Made by a program: the position numbers and the translations under genes. This document shows positions 1 to 5,452 of a stretch of DNA of 5,452 bases, piece after piece (the first letter of the stretch is position 1; the number at the start of each line of letters is the position of its first letter). The stretch covers positions 879-6,330 of the forward strand of contig DAJY01000092.1 of the NCBI GenBank assembly GCA_002499015.1, read 5' to 3'. Origin of the DNA: Euryarchaeota archaeon UBA242 (GTDB taxonomy: Archaea; Thermoplasmatota; Poseidoniia; Poseidoniales; Poseidoniaceae). Under the pieces are notes generated by a model that saw only the letters and a program-made list of their open reading frames with translations, made no database searches and was not told the origin of the DNA.

Positions 1-1581
1 GATACTATTCGTCCAGCAGACCTAACATGGAACATTTCCGCTAGTACTCATCAACAACAAATGCATCTTGAAGCATCAGGACCATTGAATATTAATTTGA
101 ATTTGATGGCAGATGGACTCCCAATAGAGGATGAACAATTATGGGTAAAGATGGAACATCCTCTATACACAAAAATTTTTACTGGGACTACTGATGAAAA
201 TGGAAATTGGCTGGCAATTTCGGTAGCCGAATTAAGTGAATTATCTAGTGTTATGTTCGGCATGGTTGGCGATATTCAATTCACTGCAGGCTATGAAGGG
301 TCCAGCGACAACATTCTCCTTCAACCAATTAGCAATTCAACATTAAATCAGACCATTAGTGCTAAAGTACATTCAATTGTTATAGCGGATAGCACTATTC
401 AATTAGATGAGAATAATTCATTTTCAACAATCATAACAGTTGACTCTTCAACGGTAGAACAACAATTTTTGTTAGAAGGTGTTCAATACGCTTGGCAGAT
501 TAGCACAGTAGATGGAGATTTGACTTCATCTGGAACTGAAGAGGTTAAGGGCGGAGAAATAGTAATCAGTGGCTTCACAGTAGAAAATACAGTATTGAGG
601 GTTTGGACACTGAATACATTTTCTTGGTTAGATAATGATAATGATAATTTCACCATCACTTTCCTAGCCTGGGTCGACGATACCATTGAAACTAATGAAA
701 CAGGAAACGAGACGCAAAACAATACAGATACTTGGCAACCTACAACTATTAGTTCGACAACTTTAACCTGTCCGATACAGAATTATTTATGGGAGAAAAA
801 TGCAACCGACACTTCATTGATATGCACATTATCTAATCCGAATCCTTTCGAAGTAAGCGTTGAAGTCCTTTTAGGAGATCAAGTAGCTATCGAATTTACT
901 AGTTCAACATATACCTACATAATTGCGGCAAATGAATCTACAACAATGACCTTCTCAATTACTAGAAATGGGCCTTCCACCGGTCTCTTCTTTGGAAACA
1001 TGGGAGTACCTTATACAATAGATTCAACTGCTACCGAGTGGAATCTAGATAGTACTGATAGTGGCGAATTCAATTGGTATTTGGAACCTGAAATCATTGA
1101 TAATTCAGGCATAGATACTAACAATACTACACCGGCTACGACTAAGAGTAATACTCCATTATTCATCGGAATTGGAGCGTTCATAGTTCTTGCAATCATA
1201 GTAGGTGCAGTGGTAGTGTTCAGGCCGAAAGATGAAGACTTTGATTCCGAAGATGAAGACTGGGTTGAAGACGAAGCACCCCCAACCACTCAGAAACCAT
1301 CTAAGTCCGTTGTTCCAAAGACAAACAAAACTCTTGATGAGTTGAAAGCAGAGGGGACTATTATCGAAGAAGATGCACCAGCAGGTTTTTCTTCACAATT
1401 ATTTGATGAAGCAGATGGCGGTAATGAATACTATTCCGAGGTTGAGGAAATAGAACAAACCGAACAGTCTTCGGATGGAATCACAGTTGATGAAAACGGT
1501 ACAGAATGGTACGAAGATGAAGTTGGAGTTTGGTGGTACCGCGAGCAAGGTTGGCAAGACTGGGCTGAGTGGCAAGACTAG
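1..1581 (+). CDS. Large surface protein with C-terminal membrane anchor and acidic, Trp-rich cytoplasmic tail (5'-partial)
   Basis: I do not recognise a named family. The frame is open from base 1; the first ATG, at 61, lies inside the coding sequence with no ribosome site before it, so the 5' end is outside the window and 526 residues are visible. Numbering from base 1, residues 1-385 read as extracellular beta-rich segments: a stretch around 45-75 with a DENGNW turn resembles Ig-like or carboxypeptidase-regulatory-like repeats, and 250-350 looks like another Ig-like domain with the only two cysteines, C257 and C275, a possible disulfide. About a dozen N-x-S/T sequons lie in this part. Residues 387-407 form one hydrophobic helix followed by R-P-K, then a strongly acidic tail. 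The last 33 residues hold six tryptophans (W503, W511, W512, W518, W521, W524). Likely orientation is N terminus outside, tail inside, in an archaeal envelope. Adhesin, receptor or envelope-structure roles are all possible; function is unknown. Confidence 0.92.
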   Translation, partial: DTIRPADLTWNISASTHQQQMHLEASGPLNINLNLMADGLPIEDEQLWVKMEHPLYTKIFTGTTDENGNWLAISVAELSELSSVMFGMVGDIQFTAGYEGSSDNILLQPISNSTLNQTISAKVHSIVIADSTIQLDENNSFSTIITVDSSTVEQQFLLEGVQYAWQISTVDGDLTSSGTEEVKGGEIVISGFTVENTVLRVWTLNTFSWLDNDNDNFTITFLAWVDDTIETNETGNETQNNTDTWQPTTISSTTLTCPIQNYLWEKNATDTSLICTLSNPNPFEVSVEVLLGDQVAIEFTSSTYTYIIAANESTTMTFSITRNGPSTGLFFGNMGVPYTIDSTATEWNLDSTDSGEFNWYLEPEIIDNSGIDTNNTTPATTKSNTPLFIGIGAFIVLAIIVGAVVVFRPKDEDFDSEDEDWVEDEAPPTTQKPSKSVVPKTNKTLDELKAEGTIIEEDAPAGFSSQLFDEADGGNEYYSEVEEIEQTEQSSDGITVDENGTEWYEDEVGVWWYREQGWQDWAEWQD

Positions 1582-1617
1582 CGCAGAACTTTTGGCCATG
1601 ATGTACGACGGCTGTTT

Positions 1618-1623
1618 GAGGTG
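1618..1623 (+). promoter_or_regulatory. Shine-Dalgarno site that fixes the PAC2 gene start
   Basis: GAGGTG matches the anti-Shine-Dalgarno end of archaeal 16S rRNA and lies six bases before ATG 1630. The in-frame GTG at 1621 overlaps this motif and so is unlikely to be the start; ATG 1642 is too far away (18 bases). Confidence 0.75.
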
Positions 1624-1629
1624 GAGAGT

Positions 1630-2433
1630 ATGGATAGTGGAATGCCGGCATACTCTCTCGTCCTTCACGATGGCGCAGACCCACGTACTGGTGGAGTCGC
1701 AATCTGTGGATTTACAACTGCTGGAATGGTTGGTGTGATAGCAACAAGTCACATTATTTCAAGTCTGAAATTAAAACAATTAGGAACGGTTATGCATGCT
1801 GATTTCCCAGCAGTAGCATTGATTCATAACGAAATCCCGAAACATCCAGTAAGGGTCTATCAAGGCCAATCCGTTGGAGTTTTTACTTCTGAGATACAAT
1901 TTAAGAATGAAAAGGACATCATGTTTGCTAGCACCGTTATTGAATGGTTTACTCGTGGTGGATTTGATAAATTGATTATTATTGATGGACTAACACGCCC
2001 AGATAAAGAAATCACATCAGGTGAATTATTTGGAGTCGGTTCATCAGAAGCAGCAAGAGAAAGACTACGAGTGGCAGGAATTGAACCAATTCAACAAGGA
2101 ATTGTTGCAGGGATTACAGGGTTTTTATTGGGAGAAGGCGACCGTTTAGGAATTGATGTAACCGCATTATTGGCGGAAGCATCTCCAATGTATCCAGATG
2201 CAAGAGCAGCAGCTCTTGCCGTTGAGGCAGTTAGTGATTTAACAGGCCTAGATATTCCACTAACAGAATTATTAGAAAACGCTAGAGCGGTTGAAGAAAG
2301 CGTTAGAGAAACCTTTGAAAATTCCATGTCACTGATTCCGGGGCCAGGTCAAACAGGTAAAGGTGAATCAGATGAGCAAGGATATTATCCACCTTCAACT
2401 AATGAAGATACAAGAGATCCTTCTTTCAATTGA
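1630..2433 (+). CDS. PAC2-family protein, probable archaeal proteasome assembly chaperone-like
   Basis: 267 residues. The order of conserved segments fits the PAC2 family (eukaryotic PAC2, archaeal PbaA/PbaB): a strand leading into the glycine loop GFTTAGMVG (27-35), DFP (58-60), PVRVY (73-77), an E-W pair (105-106), a strand LIIIDG (115-120), then GIVAGITGFLL (157-167), YPDARAAA (188-195) and a helical end with LLENARAVEE (214-223). Family members in archaea bind proteasome alpha subunits or act as related ATP-independent chaperones; this is family knowledge and not shown here. The last ~30 residues (237-267) are Gly-, Pro- and acid-rich and probably disordered. They end in PSFN, so the terminal hydrophobic-Tyr-X proteasome-docking motif known from archaeal PbaB-type proteins is absent. 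The start at ATG 1630 is chosen from the GAGGTG site. It follows the surface-protein gene by 48 bases on the same strand, so shared transcription is plausible. Exact PAC2 subfamily and partner are uncertain. Confidence 0.9.
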   Translation: MDSGMPAYSLVLHDGADPRTGGVAICGFTTAGMVGVIATSHIISSLKLKQLGTVMHADFPAVALIHNEIPKHPVRVYQGQSVGVFTSEIQFKNEKDIMFASTVIEWFTRGGFDKLIIIDGLTRPDKEITSGELFGVGSSEAARERLRVAGIEPIQQGIVAGITGFLLGEGDRLGIDVTALLAEASPMYPDARAAALAVEAVSDLTGLDIPLTELLENARAVEESVRETFENSMSLIPGPGQTGKGESDEQGYYPPSTNEDTRDPSFN

Positions 2434-2440
2434 ATCAATT
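2428..2440. repeat. 13-bp perfect inverted repeat joining two convergent stop codons
   Basis: AATTGA-A-TCAATT is perfectly symmetric around A2434. The TGA of the PAC2 gene (2431-2433) and the TGA of trm1 (2437-2435 on the - strand) occupy mirrored positions in the two arms. The one-base centre cannot form a hairpin loop without opening the stem, so it is a weak candidate RNA terminator. A double-stranded DNA site, or chance from two facing A+T-rich gene ends, are the alternatives. Confidence 0.6.
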
Positions 2441-3799
2441 ATTAGATGTCCACAGTTGTTGTACAATTTTTATTACATCTGCGAATGCAGCATCGGTAAC
2501 GAAAACAGGTTCCAAATCAGGTAATCTTGCAGCAGCAAAGTTTAGTTGTTGTAAAGCGGCTATAATTTTCTCCATCTTAGGAGCGCCGCCAGTTCCAGCC
2601 CATTTTGGTAAAGAGTCAAGATTTATCAATAGATGATCCCTTGACATTAAATCTGCAGCATCAGCAATATAGCGCACACTTCTACGAAGTTCGCGCTGTG
2701 AATATTCAATGTCTTCATCATCCCAGACTAGACCACTTGCACGCATTTGTTGTAATTGAGCCAGAGATGGGCTACACATTTGAATAGCCTTTTCTTCACT
2801 CATTCTTCCTGCGATTTCAGCATCCCACAATGGACCAATCCACATAGGGCCGCTTGCATTTTCTAATTGGTCAGTATTTGGATGAGTGACAAATCGGTAT
2901 GGCTCATCTTCACCACGTACTCTCCAACCCATATTTTGTGTGATTTCACTGGCACCTTCTTTACTTGTTTTTAATTGGACAGAAACACGCACATGATGGC
3001 CATCAAATAATGCTAGAATCGGTTTTATCTTTTTGTCGAGACGCGCTGCAGAAGTAGCGATTAAACCGAGCAAGATTCTCACCGCATCATCATGAGCATA
3101 GATATCAACCAGTCCTTTAGCGCCGTATCTTCGCGCCATACTAGAGGGGGATGAACCAGTTAATGCAGCAGTATCGGTGGCAGTGACCTCAAGAACACCA
3201 CTGCGAGATAGGCATTGAAGTGCGGAGTCAAGGAAACTTACCGGAGAGCCGAAAGGATCTAAATCAACCCATTGGAAAGCAGATTCCATCATCGCTACAC
3301 GCGCATCTAATTGTTGAATATGTATTCCGTTGATTATTTCTCCACTCGGAATCCTGTTATGCCTATCATCTTCAAATTCTTGTTCTACTATTACTTCAGG
3401 AGGGTGAGTGATGTGAGAGATTCTAGTCCAATTCAATGCGAACTCATCCAAATCATTTGCACTAATTCTCAACCGTTGTTGCAGATTGGCAGGTATTTCA
3501 TTGCGCCAACGACGTACCCTCACACCAGTTGCACAAAGAGCGTCTAACACTCGAATTGGTTTTTCTCCAGTCACTAACCAATCATTCTCTAATGCGTCTG
3601 CTAAAAGAAGAACTGAACGAGTGCGAGCTGGAGCCATGGCAGGGTTAAGAAAACCCTGTCCTGTATTCTTAGCAGGCCCTCTTGGCATGTGTGTTGGGCG
3701 TTCCTGCTCTTGTTTTAGATGAATTATTGTTCGTCCTTCAAGCCACAATTGTCCTGGCCAACCATCCGGGGCTGTCATTCCCGTAGCATCGCCCGACAT
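2435..3799 (-). CDS. trm1: tRNA (guanine(26)-N(2))-dimethyltransferase Trm1
   Basis: 454 residues, somewhat longer than the roughly 380 of typical archaeal Trm1. The enzyme uses S-adenosylmethionine to make N2,N2-dimethylguanosine at tRNA position 26, at the hinge between D and anticodon arms. Visible family signatures in order: EG at 21-22; LNPAM (51-55) for the usual YNPxM; motif I DALCATGVRVRR (86-97), the AdoMet loop; ANDLD (114-118); DLDPFGSP (179-186), the catalytic D-P-F-G region; TATDTAALTG (206-215); RRYGAKG (223-229); DGHHVRV (266-272), usually DHYxRV; and GPMWIGPLWD (317-326). It has only three cysteines (89, 196, 342), none between 280 and 320, where many Trm1 proteins carry a zinc-binding set. 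ATG 3799 is the first possible start: upstream in frame the strand reads TAA TGA TAG (3847-3839) with no start codon between. The gene converges with the PAC2 gene and diverges from the CD36-like gene. Confidence 0.97.
   Translation of the reverse strand: MSGDATGMTAPDGWPGQLWLEGRTIIHLKQEQERPTHMPRGPAKNTGQGFLNPAMAPARTRSVLLLADALENDWLVTGEKPIRVLDALCATGVRVRRWRNEIPANLQQRLRISANDLDEFALNWTRISHITHPPEVIVEQEFEDDRHNRIPSGEIINGIHIQQLDARVAMMESAFQWVDLDPFGSPVSFLDSALQCLSRSGVLEVTATDTAALTGSSPSSMARRYGAKGLVDIYAHDDAVRILLGLIATSAARLDKKIKPILALFDGHHVRVSVQLKTSKEGASEITQNMGWRVRGEDEPYRFVTHPNTDQLENASGPMWIGPLWDAEIAGRMSEEKAIQMCSPSLAQLQQMRASGLVWDDEDIEYSQRELRRSVRYIADAADLMSRDHLLINLDSLPKWAGTGGAPKMEKIIAALQQLNFAAARLPDLEPVFVTDAAFADVIKIVQQLWTSNN
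2467..2471 (+). terminator. Possible T-run terminator for the rightward transcript
   Basis: TTTTT lies 34 bases after the PAC2 stop, inside the 3' end of trm1 read antisense. Euryarchaeal RNA polymerase can terminate intrinsically at short T-runs, so this could end the rightward transcript, but one five-base run is weak evidence. No comparable T-run was seen on the - strand just past the trm1 stop. Confidence 0.25.
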
Positions 3800-3860
3800 A
3801 GCCAGCCCTGACTTTGTTTGTTTTTGACAAAACCGCTTCTATCATTAGTGGATAGACCTG

Positions 3861-3881
3861 CTAAATCATTTATTCATTTAG
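3861..3881. promoter_or_regulatory. A+T-rich imperfect palindrome in the divergent intergenic region
   Basis: The 21-base site has arms CTAAAT and ATTTAG, perfectly complementary over six bases; 8 of 10 symmetric pairs match around T3871. It is the only strongly A+T-rich block between trm1 and the CD36-like gene. It could be a TATA/BRE region usable in both directions or an operator for a dimeric regulator. If it is the leftward TATA region, trm1 would have a leader of several tens of bases. Promoter activity is inferred from composition and position only. Confidence 0.35.
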
Positions 3882-3887
3882 AGCAAT

Positions 3888-3897
3888 GACTATACGG
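3888..3897 (+). promoter_or_regulatory. Candidate TATA box for leaderless transcription of the CD36-like gene
   Basis: TATA at 3891-3894 is centred about 25 bases before ATG 3918, the archaeal TATA-to-start distance, so transcription could begin at or next to the start codon. There is no purine-rich Shine-Dalgarno before this ATG (the bases read CACCTTAAACC), which also fits leaderless translation. The surrounding bases are a poor match to a full archaeal TATA consensus. Confidence 0.35.
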
Positions 3898-3917
3898 CAT
3901 AGTAGTCACCTTAAACC

Positions 3918-5452
3918 ATGTCACTTCTAAAATCAGATAAGACAATGCTTGCAGCCGGCCTAATATTTCTTGTTCTAAACCTCGCAGTTTTGGCTCCACT
4001 ATCGACTGGTGGAGTCCAAGATGCAGTAGACGAAACATTTGCGACCTACACAAAAGATACAGCATGTGCAAACGATGATTGTACAGAAGCAGAGCCCGAT
4101 TGGGCAGTTTCTACTTCCCAGCGCGACTATTCCGCTTGGACAATAACCAATCTTGATGAAATATTGGCCAACGGTTCAGAACCGGCCTACAAAGAGATTG
4201 GTCCATTTACTTATGATATTACCAAAACCAATACCCTTACTGGCTATGATAAAACAAATGGCACCATGACCTATACTCAAGTCAAGTCACACCAATGCGC
4301 TGCAGAAAGTGTAATGCCTTGTGACACTCCTGTAACTCAAATAAATATTGGATTCCAACCACAGGTGATCGGTGCAACTGGACTTGCAATTAATGGAATA
4401 ATGGACTTGACAAAGGCCGGATTCGCTGCTGGTGCAATTGGTAAGGAGATGGAATCCTTCTCCGCTGGAAAAGCAACTGCAGACGGAATTGCAACTTCTT
4501 ACGGTGGTATCCAAATGGGCGCAATGACCGCAGGAGCACCAGTCGATGCTGCAAACGCATCAATGATGCTCGGAATGGGCTGGTATAATGCATATGATGC
4601 ATACTTTGCTTCCATTAACGGTTCACAAATGAACAATTTGACCGGGAACGAAGAAATGTTTACCTATACTCAAGCAATCCAAGGGATTCAATTAATGATG
4701 GCAGGTGGACCAGGAAACGAGTCAGAAATCACATTTGCAGGTAGCGGATCTATTGGTGACCTCTCCTACGCCTTTGACTCCGCAATGATGCCAACAGGTG
4801 AAGATGCTTCACTTACCAGCACGCAGGGCGTTCTCATCTTTGCTGGTCACTGTAACGCTTTCGCTACAGCAACTTATGGTGAAGTCATGGCTGATGCAGC
4901 AAATGGCTTTGCAAACGTTGGAACAATGCAAAGAGCAAGTATCTGGGGCTATGCATCCGCTGACATCAACGCTACAATCGCAACAGACTTTGCGGTATGT
5001 TTCGGTGTTGGAGGAACATTCTCAATGACTCACGGTGGAGCCGATGATAATTGGTACGAAGACCCTATGGCAGTCAATGCTTCAGCACGAATGATGAACT
5101 ATCTTGGTGTTGATATCGACAACACAGTTGCAATGGGCCTTCTCTTTGGTGGACAGGGAACTGCAACACCAACAGGTATTCTTGCAACCAACGTTGAAGG
5201 AACATCATTCGGTATTGCAGCATTTGCAGGCATGGACTCAGCCACAGCAATGGCAACCTACGGTCTTGATGCTACACAATACGGCACAGTCGCAACATGG
5301 GTTGGTGGATGGCTGACAAGCGCATCCTCTCTTCCAATGATTCTCCTTGGTGGTACTGGTACAATGACTGCTGAAGACTTCGTTAACGTATCCTTTGGCG
5401 CAGCAGACCCAATCAACGGTGGTTTCCTAACCAACAGCCTGAACTTAGGCGG
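3918..5452 (+). CDS. CD36/LIMP-2/SR-B-like membrane-anchored surface protein (3'-partial)
   Basis: Open for 511 codons from ATG 3918 to the window edge with no stop. An in-frame TAA at 3912-3914 rules out an earlier start; ATG 3945 (residue 10) is less likely. The layout follows CD36: a short charged N terminus (K5, D7, K8), one hydrophobic helix (about 10-28), then an ectodomain. Residues 71-125 match the family's N-terminal signature: Y-x-x-W-T-I-T-N-L-D-E-I-L-A-N-G (71-86), as in CD36 'NPEEVxNG', then KEIGPFTYD (92-100), as in 'xExGPYxYR', then NGTMTYTQ (114-121), as in 'dnTVSYxQ'. Six cysteines (50, 55, 127, 135, 312, 361) could form three disulfides, the number in CD36, and nine N-x-S/T sequons suit a glycosylated exterior. 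Past residue ~150 the protein is Ala/Gly/Met-rich and I cannot align it firmly. Animal members bind or move lipids and lipoproteins; that role here is inference. The expected C-terminal helix would lie beyond the window. Confidence 0.78.
   Translation, partial: MSLLKSDKTMLAAGLIFLVLNLAVLAPLSTGGVQDAVDETFATYTKDTACANDDCTEAEPDWAVSTSQRDYSAWTITNLDEILANGSEPAYKEIGPFTYDITKTNTLTGYDKTNGTMTYTQVKSHQCAAESVMPCDTPVTQINIGFQPQVIGATGLAINGIMDLTKAGFAAGAIGKEMESFSAGKATADGIATSYGGIQMGAMTAGAPVDAANASMMLGMGWYNAYDAYFASINGSQMNNLTGNEEMFTYTQAIQGIQLMMAGGPGNESEITFAGSGSIGDLSYAFDSAMMPTGEDASLTSTQGVLIFAGHCNAFATATYGEVMADAANGFANVGTMQRASIWGYASADINATIATDFAVCFGVGGTFSMTHGGADDNWYEDPMAVNASARMMNYLGVDIDNTVAMGLLFGGQGTATPTGILATNVEGTSFGIAAFAGMDSATAMATYGLDATQYGTVATWVGGWLTSASSLPMILLGGTGTMTAEDFVNVSFGAADPINGGFLTNSLNLG

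Noticed and set aside
61..63. ATG as the start of the first gene
   Set aside because: The frame is open from base 1 through this codon, no ribosome site precedes it, and the upstream residues continue the same sequon-bearing style, so it is an internal methionine of a truncated gene.
1621..1623. GTG as the PAC2 start
   Set aside because: It overlaps the GAGGTG Shine-Dalgarno that is well spaced for ATG 1630.
1475..1738. + strand open frame spanning the end of the surface-protein gene and the PAC2 start
   Set aside because: It overlaps two well-supported genes in another frame, and its product has no recognisable domain.
3486..3722. + strand open frame opposite the start of trm1
   Set aside because: It is antisense to the conserved N-terminal half of Trm1 and has a low-complexity Arg/Ser/Ala product with no known domain.
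3890..3902. CTAT-ACGGC-ATAG as an RNA hairpin or terminator
   Set aside because: The stem is only four base pairs and no T-run follows; it would also lie upstream of or at the proposed transcription start.
3874..5256. Several - strand open frames opposite the CD36-like gene (3874-4071, 4287-4514, 4390-4602, 5074-5256)
   Set aside because: They are antisense shadows with Leu/Gln/His/Ser-rich products and no domain; the + strand frame is continuous and has a signal anchor and family motifs.
4864..5270. Possible internal repeat in the CD36-like protein (A-T-A-T-Y-G and A-M-A-T-Y-G segments)
   Set aside because: Similarity is limited to a few small residues in an Ala/Thr/Gly-rich protein and does not extend to the flanks.

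Overview
The window looks like chromosomal DNA of an uncultured marine euryarchaeon, most plausibly Marine Group II (Poseidoniales) or a relative. The archaeal call rests on a Trm1-type tRNA (guanine26) dimethyltransferase, a PAC2-family protein of the archaeal proteasome-chaperone type, tight gene packing, and a gene whose promoter geometry suggests leaderless initiation. The narrower Marine Group II call is inference, from A+T-rich composition and a sequon-rich surface protein with an acidic, tryptophan-rich cytoplasmic tail of a kind I associate with these archaea.

Layout, left to right. (1) Positions 1-1581, + strand: the 3' part of a large cell-surface protein. It has beta-rich extracellular segments, one transmembrane helix near the C terminus and an acidic cytoplasmic tail ending in a Trp/Tyr cluster. 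The frame is open from base 1, so the gene starts outside the window. (2) Positions 1630-2433, + strand: a PAC2-family protein preceded by a clear GAGGTG Shine-Dalgarno, 48 bases after the previous stop and probably co-transcribed with it. (3) Positions 2435-3799, - strand: trm1, convergent with the PAC2 gene. The two stop codons are one base apart, inside a 13-bp perfect inverted repeat. (4) Positions 3800-3917: a divergent intergenic region with an A+T-rich imperfect palindrome and a TATA-like site 25 bases before the next ATG. (5) Positions 3918-5452, + strand, running off the right edge: a membrane-anchored, secreted-side protein whose N-terminal part matches the CD36/LIMP-2/SR-B scavenger-receptor pattern.

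The genes do not form one pathway. trm1 (tRNA modification) and the PAC2 gene (probable proteasome assembly or protein quality control) are housekeeping functions between two cell-surface proteins. The most notable item is the CD36-like protein. CD36 proteins are known mainly as eukaryotic lipid and lipoprotein receptors, so an archaeal member would bear on lipid uptake at the archaeal surface and on the family's origin. No RNA genes, CRISPR arrays, insertion sequences or attachment sites were seen.
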